Positions 53,576-64,000 of a stretch of DNA of 64,000 nucleotides are shown here, piece by piece. The stretch's first letter is position 1, and the number at the start of each line of letters is the position of its first letter. Source of the stretch: Prostheceraeus crozeri. Its lineage: Eukaryota > Platyhelminthes > Polycladida > Euryleptidae. The stretch is from the NCBI GenBank assembly GCA_907163375.1, contig CAJQUW010009290.1, forward strand, positions 310,001 through 374,000, given 5' to 3'. The position numbers and the translations under genes were made by a program. Below the pieces are notes generated by a model, which did not search any database, had not been told where the DNA came from, and was given only the letters and a program-made list of their open reading frames with translations.

Positions 53576-54679
53576 ATGTTGTCGGAAGAAAACCCTCATT
53601 CTAGGCAGCGTGAGAGAATAAATTTTCACTTATGTGCGGGAGAATTTAAGGAACGGTTTCGCTTTTCTGCTACAGAAGTAGAAGAACTGTTAAAGGATCT
53701 AGGTCCGAAATTAAGAAACACGAGATGTTCCTCACAGGGGCTTCAACCCCATCATCGACTTTTAATAGCATTACGATTTTACGCTAGTGGCGACTTTTGC
53801 TACTCGGTGGGAGATACTCATGGGGTTTCGAAAGCAGCGGTCCATGCTTGAATTGAAAAGGTAACGGATGCGATCAACGAGATCTACTTGAAAGAGGTGG
53901 TCTGTTGGCCATCTTCTGAATCAGAGAGGATGATGGATTGCATCCGCTTTCCATTTGGTGAATCAATTCCCAGCTGTCTGCGGTGCGATTGACGGGACTC
54001 TAATCCCAATTCAAACGCCAGTGTCAAACGAGTGGCAATTCGTGGACAGAAAAGGCACGCATTCCTTGAATGTTCTTGCAGTGGCGGGTCCTAATTATCT
54101 CTTTTACAATGTCAATGCCAACTTCCCGGGTTCTCTCCATGATGCTCGTATTCTCCGCGAAGGAAAAATGTACAGGTATGCCATTGATCGTAAAATACTT
54201 ATATTTAGAGACTTTTAATTTCAATTATCTTTTGTTTCAGACGCTTCGAAAATGGATGGCGACCGTTCCCCAATGCCGTATTGTTAGGAGACAGTGCGTA
54301 TCCGCTCTTGGATTGGCTCATGTGCGAAATTCGCAAACCAGGAGAGAGTATGACATTTCCTGAGAGGCACTTCAATAAATCACTCCGAAGAACTCGTCTG
54401 ATTGTTGAAAGGGCTTTCGGAATTCTTAAGAATAGGTTCCAGTGCTTAAAATTCATTCGAGTTAGAAGCCCTGAAAAAGCCGCCTGAATTATCAATTCTT
54501 GTTTTGCATTACATAACATAATAATGTCATCGCAACCAGCGACAGATGATGAAATACCGATTGAACCAACAGTTGTGGACAATGATACACCTGAGAGCAA
54601 TCCTCCACCGGGAACAAGTGCCCAACGAAGAGACGGCCTAGCTCGCCGTAATAGGATTCTTCAGACATTTTCTCATTAA
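53576..54679 (+). pseudogene. Harbinger DDE transposase (HARBI1-like), inactivated
   Basis: Exon 1 starts at ATG 53576 (MLSEENPHSRQRERINFHLC). It holds an HTH-like region (FRFSATEVEELLKDLGPKL, LLIALRFYASGDFCYSVGD), then AVCGAIDGTLIPI (first Asp) and FPGSLHDARIL (second Asp). A phase-2 intron at 54176-54240 (CAG/GTATGC...TTTCAG) leads to exon 2: WRPFPNAVLLGDSAYPL and RRTRLIVERAFGILKNRFQ (Glu), then CFALHNIIM and a stop near 54679. Breaks: a TGA at 53849-53851 where Trp is usual (HAW.I), a frame change near 53950, and a TGA at 54485-54487 (KAA.IINSCF). The catalytic residues survive. In cells, Harbinger transposase needs its Myb-like partner to reach the nucleus and bind DNA. Confidence 0.87.
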
Positions 54680-55068
54680 ACCAAAAACTTTCTTATTTTA
54701 GATCTTTTATGAATAGAATGCTATTGGAAGAAAATTTCTGCTTCATTTTAATAAAAATAGGTTGATAGCAATACCTGTAGTTATACATGTATAGTGGCAT
54801 GTTTTACTTAATACTTTAATACTTAATGAAGTAGCAATCGAAAATGCGCCAGTCTCAGCTTTTTAAAGGAACTGCAGGTGGGAGTGATATATTGTATTTC
54901 ATGTTTGATGTTTGGTTTTAAAACGTTATTATAGCATTCAATGAAAGACGACCCTAAATATACTTATGCGAAATTATTATACAATGATGTAAATTAAGAT
55001 AAATAAAGCAAAAACAAACCGCATCGATTCACTATTACATTATTGCATAATAATCACTAAAACAAAAA

Positions 55069-56144
55069 TCACAATTTATCAGAAGATGAATCAGTAATAT
55101 CTGATTCTGAAGGTTCATGGATATTTAGTTTCCTTTTCAAGAACTTTATTTTCAGTCTATAGTATTCATTCTTTAATTTTTGTCCTTCAATTTGGAGATG
55201 TTTAAGTTTATCTGACTTTTTCGACTCGTTCATGTAGGAACGTGTCATCGTGTTTTTAGAAGATGTATCTTCGACCTTCTTTCCTCTTCGAGTAAGGACT
55301 AATTTCGCTGGTGTCTTCTTTCTTCTGGGAACAGGCGATGAAATAGGTTCTGTGACTGATGATCCACTCGACAGATATTCCTTACCACAACCATCTTTGT
55401 CAGGTATCGTTTTACACGTTTTCATGCGGTCGAGAATATCTACAAATTGAGTAAAATTTAGTAAGATTTCCTTTTATACAGGTAAGGTTGATTTGTACAT
55501 GTTTGTATCAATACATAAAGCAAAATACCGTAGCTGAATCTTAAGATGGATGTGAACAAAGTTTCACGAGATTCTCAGACTTAGGTAAACAGAAATTTTG
55601 TGGAAGGAGAGGAGGTTCCAAAATTTCAAATTGTAGAAAAACAACCATATTTTCACACGAGTTTGAATATGAATATACTTACTTGTGGATTCCGGCTTCT
55701 TACATTCCACATCAGGTTCATCTACTCCCAAGCCCAGGATGGCGGGTGATTCGCGTCCAATTATGTCCAGTATTAAATTGTCCACTTCGTCGTATTGTAC
55801 AGAACTATCTCCTGAGGTTTCTCTTTTGATTCTCTTTTCCTAGAAATAAGGTTACAATTTATTAAAATATAATATCAATCAAGCCACTTGCCAGAAGCTA
55901 TAGTGACACTTACTGTAGTTCTTTTTCTTATGTTCGCAAATGTCGTATCGCGAACATAATCTCCATTTTGGCCGACAGGATATCCCAAAGACGACAGTTC
56001 TCTGTGTATGACGCTCCATACTTCTCTTCTACTCTCCTTAGTCACCCCCTTTGATGCATCAAACTTCCCGAAGAGCAATCTTTTATTTTCGAGTACTCTC
56101 CTAAGGGGGAGGATCTTGCCGGACTTCTCAAATTTGGGACCCAT
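55069..56144 (-). CDS. Harbinger Myb/SANT-like DNA-binding protein, three exons
   Basis: Exon 1 is 56144-55914 (ATG, 77 codons, phase 0), exon 2 is 55839-55683 (phase 1) and exon 3 is 55439-55069. All splice sites are canonical: ACA/GTAAGT, TTTCTAG/GAA, ACAA/GTAAGT and TTTGTAG/AT. The joined frame of 252 residues is open. Exon 1 encodes a Myb_DNA-bind_5/NAIF1-like domain (NKRLLFGKFDASKGVTKESR, EVWSVIHRELSSLGY, DTTFANIRKR). Exon 2 is acidic (YDEVDNLILDIIGRESPAIL). Exon 3 is basic, with a C-terminal coiled coil (SDKLKHLQIEGQKLKNEYYR). This is the usual partner of the transposase. It is intact while the transposase is broken. Confidence 0.85.
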
Positions 56145-56645
56145 TTTAAAGAATGTAGAGTTATAGACAATTTATTTATTAGTTCTAGAACGATAGCAAT
56201 GATAAGAGACAGAACTATAAGTTGCAAACAGCTGCTGCTGCAACAACCAATTAGAACGGGTTTGGTCAACGACACAGCGTCGTACCCAGCGCCGATTCAG
56301 TTATGACTTTTCATCTGAAAATCGATTATTTTATGCAAAGTGCGTTCCGTTATGATAATTCACACCAATAATATAAAAATATACATGCTATATCACCTTG
56401 GTATACACAAATATTTGTATAACGGTAAGTAGTTCTGCAATTATTTTAGTTTCTTTCACTTTTCGATAATTTACTGCTGATTCAGCCAATCACAGCCGCC
56501 GTAATGAGTGTCAGATTCAGCAAGAGCTATAACAAGTCAAGAACCGTCATGTCGGTGAACCGCGTTACTGGTTACTTATCATATAAACACTAGTTACTCA
56601 TTACTTGTCATAACACTTGTTATACGATCGGTGAATTGGCCCTGG

Positions 56646-56830
56646 GTTAGAATCAGTCACGTGAGTAAATCGAAGGTTTTAATTGGTTCTTCATGCCCCA
56701 ACTTAGTTCCCCCGGATGTGCCGCGACCTTGAGTCAATTTCCATTCTAGCGAACTTCAGATAAACCGTTTATTTCTATGGTCGTAGTACATTGAATATCT
56801 AAAGAGAACGACAACTATTAAGTCAAATAT
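56646..56830 (+). repeat. Family M end, right of Harbinger
   Basis: 'ccccaacttagttcccccgg' and 'tcaatttccattctagcg' match 13364-13425, and the segment is the inverted counterpart of 53210-53300. Confidence 0.5.
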
Positions 56831-57770
56831 AGAATGACCGGTTTTTAGCAGAAGGTAAAAATCAGAGTGGTTTTTTACAGATCAACACTGATTCGTATAC
56901 TACATGTATTATAGTTGTCGGGTCTCATTTGCTATTTATTGATTGCAGTTTTTTTAATAACTGAAATATGTGGTTGTGGTTATTATGTAACAGTAAAATG
57001 AGCAGTACCTGGAAGTCATTAGTGGACTGATGAGCACAGAAGGAATCTGACAGCAATTAATGGGCATTGCACTATGTATCATGACAATAGAAGAAAAGAA
57101 GTTGAATAATTTGAATTGCGTAGAAATGTGACACAGGCTATACAGCAAGTTTAATTTTTGTTTTGTTGAAGCCAAAAATAAGTCGCAGTGGTGAACGCAG
57201 TAAGTGGTGAATGCAATAGTATTTTATGTTCATCAAAGATATTCAATTACGTGTTTTGTGACACAATCCGTTAAGTTGTTTTTCACACACTTTATTGACT
57301 TATAACTGTGTGCTTCATGTCGCGTTTTACGAACTAATTCATCTCATTGCACCAGCTAACTTCCAGATTGCACGAACGCTCGTGAATTTTGCACTCCTAT
57401 TTACTGTCTGTTAGCTGCCGTCGACTGGAATTTCTTTAAAATTGCTGACTGTGAAGCTCTTACTTTTATTAGTTGCATTGGTTTTCTTCAGAAAATCTAC
57501 ATGTAATGGTCATTTTGTAATGTACAATCCTATTCATTCAGGAAGATGTTTCGTTTGACTTTGGTAAATTATATCTTTCCTAAGTCTTAGCTTGATGTCT
57601 GTAAATTTCTTGTTCCAGGTTTTCTTGCATTTGCCATTTGACAGACATACTTGTAGTACAGATAGCTTAAACTTAACTGATTTATAATGTAAATTCATTT
57701 ATATCATTAATTCATTCTAATTTCATTTAATTTGTTAAACATACAATGTGAATAACTCTTGGGAACCTTG
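56831..57770. other. Unassigned noncoding stretch
   Basis: No gene recognised. It may contain decayed PLE sequence leading to the motif at 57771. Confidence 0.4.
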
Positions 57771-57810
57771 GACCCTGAAGAAGACTGTTGAAAGCCGAAA
57801 ATGTTTGGTC
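57771..57810 (+). ncRNA. Hammerhead-like motif, PLE-end type
   Basis: Stem I is GACC (57771-57774) with GGTC (57807-57810). CTGAAGA (57775-57781) fits CUGANGA, and GAAA is at 57797-57800 followed by ATGTTT. Stem II is weak. The 'ccctgaagaag...gccgaaaa' phrase is typical of PLE ends. No neighbouring PLE coding sequence is recognised. Confidence 0.5.
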
Positions 57811-58499
57811 AACTTGTCTTATATCACACTGAACTAATGAATCAATCAATGAACAATCATTTCATTTTTGTAATATAGTTTAATTAATTTGTATTTGCAT
57901 ATCATTTGTGAATTCCTTTTATTTCAAACTTCTACTAACCTTAGTCTTTTGCACCTGAAGTTCATAACTGGATGGCAATCGAAAAATTGCATTAAATCAT
58001 TCTACATGTATATTCATTTGACTGACAGCCAAGAATTCGAAAGCTGTCAGAAAACCTTTCATTTTGAAACTAGACATACACTATTCGACTCAGCATCTCC
58101 GACCATGTAATTGTGTCGCTAAGACTCTATTCCTCGCAATCGATCGCAGGCTTCTTATGTAGAACACTTAAACGCTTGACACATTTTTCAATCATGTAAA
58201 AACTATTCAGGATTATTAGTCTCACATGAACGTAGATTGAAGAAAAACAAGAAACAGGTTTGAACACGATTCTTTCCACTGTATAACTTCATAACGTTAG
58301 AAAACGAGCAGAAAATTATACATGTACCACCTCAGCATCTGACAAATAACTCTCGGCTAAAAGGACACTTCACTTGTCTTGACATGTGATTAAAGAATCT
58401 TCATGTATGCTCAGATCGAATGCGCGTGGCGGCAGACAATGGATCTCCTCGAGGAAAAAGACGCCTATTACATTCACCTGATGATGTCACGCCGCTGTT
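57811..58499. other. Unassigned noncoding stretch
   Basis: No gene or known repeat recognised. Confidence 0.45.
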
Positions 58500-59238
58500 C
58501 AGATAGTCCGGCAGCCAGAGCGAGTTTCTGCAGGGAAAGAGGCCGAAAGTGAGACTTTCACAGAATGATGTACACCCTATGCCTATTACGGACCTGTGCG
58601 TCTGTCGAGTTCTAGTGAGTTCATCTTCTTGTCAGACAGGATCAAAGAAAAACACATGGAAATCCAATGGGACGCAGATTGCAGTTTTTGGCAAAAATGG
58701 ATTTTTCTATGTTTTCTCTGATTAAACGAAAAGTACTAAGCCCAGAGTCACAATTTTTGACATGGAATGTCTTCAGGTCATTAACTTTCATGTTCATGCA
58801 CCCCTGTGTATAAAGCTGAACACATTCAGATTTGGCAAGCCACTTGCTTACTGCAAATACCTACCTGTTGTCCCACTTCATCCACATTCAACCACATTCT
58901 CACATCCATTGCCGATCAGAAGCATGACAAAAGCTCATGCACATAATAGAAAATGACCTGAAGACATTCCTTGTCAAAAATTGTGACTCTGGGCTTAGTA
59001 CTTTTCGTTTAATCAGAGAAAACATACAAAATTTCATTTTAGCCAAAAACTGCAATCTGCGTCCCATTGGATTTCCATGTGTTTTTCTTTGAACTTGTCT
59101 GACAAGAAGATGAACTCACTAGAACTCGGCAGACGCACAGGTCCGTAATAGGCATAGGGTGTACATCATTCTGTGAAAGTCTCACTTTCGGCCTCGTTCC
59201 CTGCAGAAACTCGTTCTGGCTGCCGGACTAAGATGCTG
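58500..59238. mobile_element. Foldback family F, complete short copy
   Basis: The left arm starts TAGTCCGGCAGCCAGAGCGA (58504) and the right arm ends with the inverted counterpart at 59230. The arms are ~290 bp, well matched, around a ~150-bp centre. AGA flanks both sides (58501-58503; 59231-59233), a possible 3-bp duplication, although AGATGCTG also follows the right end of the copy at 20677, so it may be part of the element. This is the best-preserved member of the family at 9405, 10690, 18305-20685 and 28158. Confidence 0.82.
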
Positions 59239-60049
59239 AAGTGGAGAGAAAAGGCCTCGTATAAACCATACTGAGTGCGATGTTCATTTACGGCACAAAC
59301 TGCCGCTTGTGTTTATCTTTATTTGCTTGCCAGTGCCTGAGTCTAGTCATAATCGCTTCGTCTTCTCCTTCCCCGAGGAGTCACGCGGTCTCTGACCATG
59401 CAAAGCACGATCTGAATATAACTAAAGATTTTTTAAGGTCACATGTCAAAGAAAAGTTCGCTACCCTTTAGATCTATAGCAGTAAAAATAAGTACTTAGA
59501 TACTACTTACTTATCAGTAACATTAAATGGCAAGATAAAGTTGATCAAGGTTAGCAATATGATAATGAATTCTTCATCCCTTATCGCTTCCTCACCTTCA
59601 CACGAGTAGACTAGATGGATTTCTTCCATTTGAATGTGAGAAAAGGGGATTTCTGCAATAATAAATGATGGATTTCTAATTCTGAAGGAGACTGCAATGC
59701 ACGATTGGTGTTATAGACCTGCAGAAAAGAACAAGCAGACCTGCGGGTGTTACTTCACAATCATTTTTATAAGTAGGCCTAGGGAGATTTTTTAGCTTTG
59801 AAAAAGGCCTTGATATTTATCACTTTGTAAATAAAAAGCAACGCCAAGGCATTCATAGCCGTGATTTATTTTACCCGATGCACTTCGCCGGCTCTACTCA
59901 TGTATATCACCGGGATGAAATTGGATGACAGTAGAAGTGAACTTCGTAAACAGCTGAGAAATGCAAAGACACATGATAAGGACATAGAAACTAGAAATCT
60001 AGAGGCCTACTGATGTCTGGGGCACTCAATTACACTTATCACTTGTAGT
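59239..60049. other. Unassigned noncoding stretch
   Basis: No gene recognised. Confidence 0.45.
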
Positions 60050-60605
60050 AGGTTGTGGGGGTAGATCTAATGCCCCCAGAGATCAGCTGCATGCAGTCGT
60101 TGCCCTGCAATGTGTACTTTGTGATCAGACTGGTGCTCAGGGTTCCGTCGTGGAGCAGCGCAGAGTTAGGGCTGAGGATCTCAGAACTCCCACTGTTTGC
60201 TTGCGAAACGGTGAAGAAGGTTGCATCTTGCGTCTACTTTGGCTGATACTCCTTGGATGTGCTTTTGTATGTCAGAACTCTGTCTAAAGTAACACCAAGG
60301 TACTTCGGGGTCTTGTCGTAGAATACTCTTTGCTGCTAGAAGGTTCCATTCAGTTCATAATTTGCCAATCTGTTTGATTGGTGTGAGGCGCTGCTAACTG
60401 TCTCACTTGTATTCATCTTCAATCGCCATTTGTGAAAGTAATCTCCCACCTCTTACGGATCTGAGCTGTGTGCTTGTTCAATGATTGCGAGGTCTTTGTC
60501 GCGATAGGCGAGTGCCTCATCATCTGCGCAACCATATTTTTGACCGTGTAGACGTTGAAGAGCAGTTACAGATACATTAGGTCTTTCCCAGGAGCTTGAA
60601 GGGAT
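60050..60605 (-). pseudogene. LINE reverse-transcriptase fragment
   Basis: On the minus strand: LFNVYT, then KYGCADDEALAYRDKDLAII (the YADD palm motif with Tyr changed to Cys), a TAA, VGDYFHKWRLKMNTSETVSS, YDKTPKYLGVTLDRVLTYKS and NDCMQLISGGIRSTPT. This order (palm, 'W.lkmN..Kt', 'KyLGV.lD..Lty', 'D...RLISG') matches Jockey/CR1-type non-LTR retrotransposons. Several stops and frame changes plus the altered YADD make it a dead 5'- and 3'-truncated fragment. Confidence 0.75.
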
Positions 60606-63600
60606 GTATAAGAAACTGATTGGTCTATAACTGGAAGGAGACTTAGAGATGGAATGAATAAAGATACGCAAGGACATAGAGATAATACGAAAGAGCATTG
60701 ATAATTCGGACTACCAGGTCTACAATAAGCTATATATGATTGCAAACGTTTTGCGAACACAAGGGGGTGGTACACGATTTAAATTAAAATACTCGAAGAA
60801 GTGACATTGAAAGAACTGTGAAAAGCATGAACTTTGGAAAGCGGATAGAGGAACATTTAACTAGTTGGCTGAGTGATGTGAGAAAGCTCAGTCGTGAGCC
60901 ATCGTCATCTGTATGTCATCATGCTGTCGATTGTGATAATTTTGAACGTTATATTTCTTTATGTAGACTATTACACAGCAAAGTTTTCAACTTTACATGG
61001 TTCTTCCAATTTCACTTCGCTCCGCATTTTAGCGGCCCTATGCGTTGTGAATCGTGCACCATCTTTTTGTGTTCATAGAGACCTTGCATATAGTTTTCTG
61101 TTGCAGTGGTACATATAGTCTTTATTGTCAATATTCTTTTGTGCTGTCTCTCCGTCCGTGCGTTTCTTGAGTTTTATTCATTCCATCTAATTGTGCGCAT
61201 TTCATTGTGACGGCACTTTACCCGGCCGTATCGCATGATGACCTCGAAAGCACTCGCGATGTCAACCTATTTTTGAAAATTCACATTGATAACTCTGTTC
61301 GTTCTCAAACGTGATGGCTGTAAGAACTACCTCAGCACTATATTCAGACTTTTTTATGCTCGTAATTATTCTTATCCAGTACCATATTCAAAAATGGTAG
61401 ATTTTTCTAATTCAAACCTTTTCAAATGCTTTTGCTCTGAATATGGATTTTGTTAGCACTGCTTTCATGCTTTTACACATTCCGGATTTGACGCGATTTC
61501 AGTCAGATTTTTGAATTTAAGTCAATCAGTTTAGATTGTAGTCGTCATCTTCATGCTTTTCAATGAATGAATGATAATTGCCATTGTTTACATCAAACAT
61601 GATGAAAAGCGAAGATTATATTCAAAAGAGACTACAAAATCTGAAATTTTACGCTGGAAAGGTTTGAGTTCAAAGGCAAACTTTAAACGATCGGAGAAGC
61701 TAATAATTTCAATAAAGCTACATCATTCTCCCATGTGACATGAATAAAGTGCCCCCTCTTTCACTCCGCGAATATCCGATTGCATCCTTACAAACATCCC
61801 AGCTGACTATAATGGCGCCGACATTCCTCTCTAGTTGAAACCCAAATTTAATGCGTCAATATCAATCTAATGCCTCAAAGTTTGATTCTTCTCTGACAAG
61901 TTGATAAATTGGAACAGCTGGGAATTTCGCTTAAAAAGATCTAGCATGTAGACAATTAAAAGTAAATAACAAACACTGACGAGCTAACCCATAAAGAACG
62001 TACATGGTTGGTAGAGTGTCGAGTCACACAATGACAGTTTTTTCAGAATATCAGAATATCAGAACGTTTATTCTCAAACTGAAAACACGTTTCTGGGGTG
62101 ATAAAATGATAACAATGAAATTAACAAGTCAATGAGGGCACTGATGATATACATAAATAATGAGAATACATACATGTAGATCCACTTGCGTTATTACGAT
62201 GCGCGAATAGTATGGAATATTTACAAATGATGTCGATGTGTCATGAAAAGATGAAAACTATGAATGAAATAGTTTCATATCAAAAGATTCAGTTTTTCGG
62301 AGATTACGTTCATGCGGTCTAGCAACATATTTCATGACTTTGTAAGAAGCTACAGTTTTACAAATTATTCCTGTGTTTATTTGTATACTAGCGACGTGGA
62401 CCCACTATATAAGTAGTATGATACTTATTAGACATCAAAGGGAATGAACATTTAACAACAGGTGTCCTAATTCATCAGAAATGAAACTGATTATCAAGGA
62501 AATTTCATGAGCTGCATTACAATGCAAGTCTTCATGGAAAAGTTGAAATTTTTTTCCTTCTTGCTGAAACTTCAAGTTTTTAATTCAATTTTCATCGGCA
62601 TGATTTTGTGATTCACTAAAGTTATGTTCCATTCCTTCAATGTGAAGAGTACTAAGTACCCATTTACATCTTTTTCAGTTAATTATGTGTGTGGTAGAAA
62701 TGCGATATTCCTCGCATCCGACAGCCTGCCCAAATAGCTCTTTAAGATAATGAAGACGTCATGACAACCGATGTTATGGTTGCAGATAAGCAAACAGACT
62801 GTCCTGATCACATAATGATATTCATACAATTTGTTACACGTGCAGCAAATTTTACTTAAGACTTGCATTTAGCAGAGGATCAAGAATTGAGCTAGACAAT
62901 TCTTATTTCTTCTTCAATTCGACTTCTTACTTTAATTACATTCCGAAAAATGTAGACGGTAACCATATCATTTTAGTGAATGATGTATTTCGGTCATTCT
63001 TCCTGATTGCTCTAGTTTCGAGCCAGACATTTCATCTCGTCAGATCAACACTTGTTATTGTTTGCTATGAATCGGTTCAATATCTATTCAAGAAAAGTCA
63101 TATTTTCCAGTATTTATTTTAAGTGAAAATTTATCAACTTTTCGCTTTGCGTGCGTACGTTAGTGGGAATAGAATGAGCAATAGCTGTTTGCTGACGGTA
63201 ATTTTAACTACTCGGTCAGACACTGATCTAGGGTAAATATTACTAGATATTAAGTAGAATCAAATTACCGAAATCATCGTCCTTATAATAAATTCTGTGA
63301 ATATCACTATGTGATCTAAACAGTACGTTTGTTTATCTGCAACAATAACATCGATTGTCATGACGTTCTCATTATCGGGCAAGCTAGCGGATGCGAGGAA
63401 TCTCATATTTCTGCTTACTCTGGACGATGTCTGCCTTAACGGTGCAATCATAATCATAAAAATGACAACTATTATTTTGAGTGAATAAATGAATGTTATA
63501 CCAATTCGCCATCAAGTGCACCAAGCTCGGAAGCACATAGATCTACATAAACAATTGGAATTTCTTGATGTCAAACCCTCCGTAACTTGCAGGACAAATT

Positions 63601-63886
63601 GAACCATAGCTTAAGAATTGTCGTTTTACTGATGTTGGGTGACAATCTATAACAAATTAAAACTACCAAGAACCTCGTGCGGTAATTTAGGAAGAATTTA
63701 GATCATTACGGTTTTACGTTTGCCAGGCTCAGAAGCACGGATCTATGGAACTTTGCAATGAGAAAGCGTCACTAGGTCTTGCACTACATCCATGTTTCAT
63801 AACAAACATTGTAGTATACAATATGTGTATTGTGTACTCTCTGTCATGTAATCCTGTCCATAGAGTAAGTACACGTATATTAGGCA
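60606..63886. other. Unassigned noncoding stretch
   Basis: About 3.3 kb with no recognisable gene, RNA or complete element. Short open frames on both strands lack domains. A weak repeated phrase ('ca(a/g)gctc(g/a)gaagcac..atct') occurs near 63522-63544 and 63723-63745. Confidence 0.45.
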
Positions 63887-64000
63887 GTGGCGTAGCGTGC
63901 TTCAAACCGTTTCCAGGGCTAAAGTCAGTCTTGGCATCGGTATACCTTATAACATGCAGTACATATGCAAAGTACCCGGTGGGTTCTAATCTAGAAGTCA
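63887..64000 (+). mobile_element. Possible DNA-transposon end, cut by the window edge
   Basis: CAGTGGCGTAGCGTGCTTCA at 63886-63905 resembles a widespread DNA-transposon terminus (CAGTGGCGTAGC). The rest would lie outside the window, so the family cannot be named. Confidence 0.35.

Larger units (their letters stand above)
53319..56642. mobile_element. PIF/Harbinger element
   Basis: The left end GGGCCAATTCACCGATCGTA (53319) and the right end, its inverted match ending at 56642, share ~58 bp of terminal inverted repeat (continuing through 'taacaagtgttatgacaagtaacaagtaatgag'). A TGG trinucleotide flanks both sides (53316-53318; 56643-56645), the 3-bp duplication expected of this superfamily. The 3.3-kb element carries the canonical two genes in opposite orientation: a DDE transposase (+) and a Myb-like DNA-binding protein (-). 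Confidence 0.92.

Noticed and set aside
53576-53851. A stand-alone 91-residue host gene
   Set aside because: The frame continues after the stop into the rest of a Harbinger transposase and lies between matched TIRs.

Overview
The window is eukaryotic. It is AT-rich and uses the standard code. Its genes have GT-AG introns and there is no operon structure. It is crowded with metazoan-type mobile elements: Penelope-like retroelements (PLEs), hAT, Tc1/mariner, PIF/Harbinger, a Crypton-like recombinase fragment, LINE fragments and many foldback/MITE-like repeats. An invertebrate animal, probably marine, fits best. The species cannot be named from the sequence alone. The only host gene I can support is the 3' end of a GT31 (beta-1,3-galactosyltransferase-like) gene, in two exons on the + strand (16220-16564 and 17934-18155).

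Layout. 0-3.4 kb: a dispersed repeat (family R1) and two retroelement fragments. 3.5-7.9 kb: PLE-A, two near-identical copies head to head (2,017-bp arms around a 336-bp spacer), with a 12-bp target duplication. 8-16 kb: noncoding and repeat-rich, with a 690-bp foldback, foldback family F pieces, an ~1 kb inverted-repeat element and a 1.48-kb TIR element with a triplicated segment. 16.2-18.2 kb: GT31 exons, the intron holding a ~260-bp MITE and another R1 copy. 18.3-20.7 kb: a long-armed family F element with a second TIR element inside. 21.6-25.1 kb: PLE-B, set between (AT)n tracts and split in its endonuclease domain by an apparently intact IS630/Tc1-type transposon. 26.3-27.7 kb: decayed PLE-D. 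29.1-31.3 kb: a Crypton-like (DUF3504-type) coding remnant split by a decayed Tc1 element. 31.3-38 kb: mostly unassigned.

38.0-43.9 kb is a three-level nest: hAT-1 (8-bp target duplication) holds hAT-2 (8-bp target duplication), which holds PLE-C, whose long open RT plus GIY-YIG frame faces a second partial copy and carries a hammerhead-ribozyme-like motif. 45.0-50.9 kb is a second nest: hAT-3 (perfect 8-bp duplication CCTGTAGA, GTGGGTCA-rich ends) holds a rare DDE-type transposon with a 'SDSCGGQNRN' protein and a decayed mariner. 52.6-56.8 kb: older repeats interrupted by a complete PIF/Harbinger element whose transposase gene is broken but whose Myb-like partner gene is open across three exons. 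57-64 kb: a PLE-end-like ribozyme motif, a complete family F foldback, a LINE RT fragment, and a likely transposon end running off the window.

The genes do not form a pathway. The main biology here is how the mobile elements are nested and in what order they arrived. Coordinates of element ends come from matching inverted repeats and target duplications by eye. Family assignments rest on motifs read from translated sequence, without database searches.
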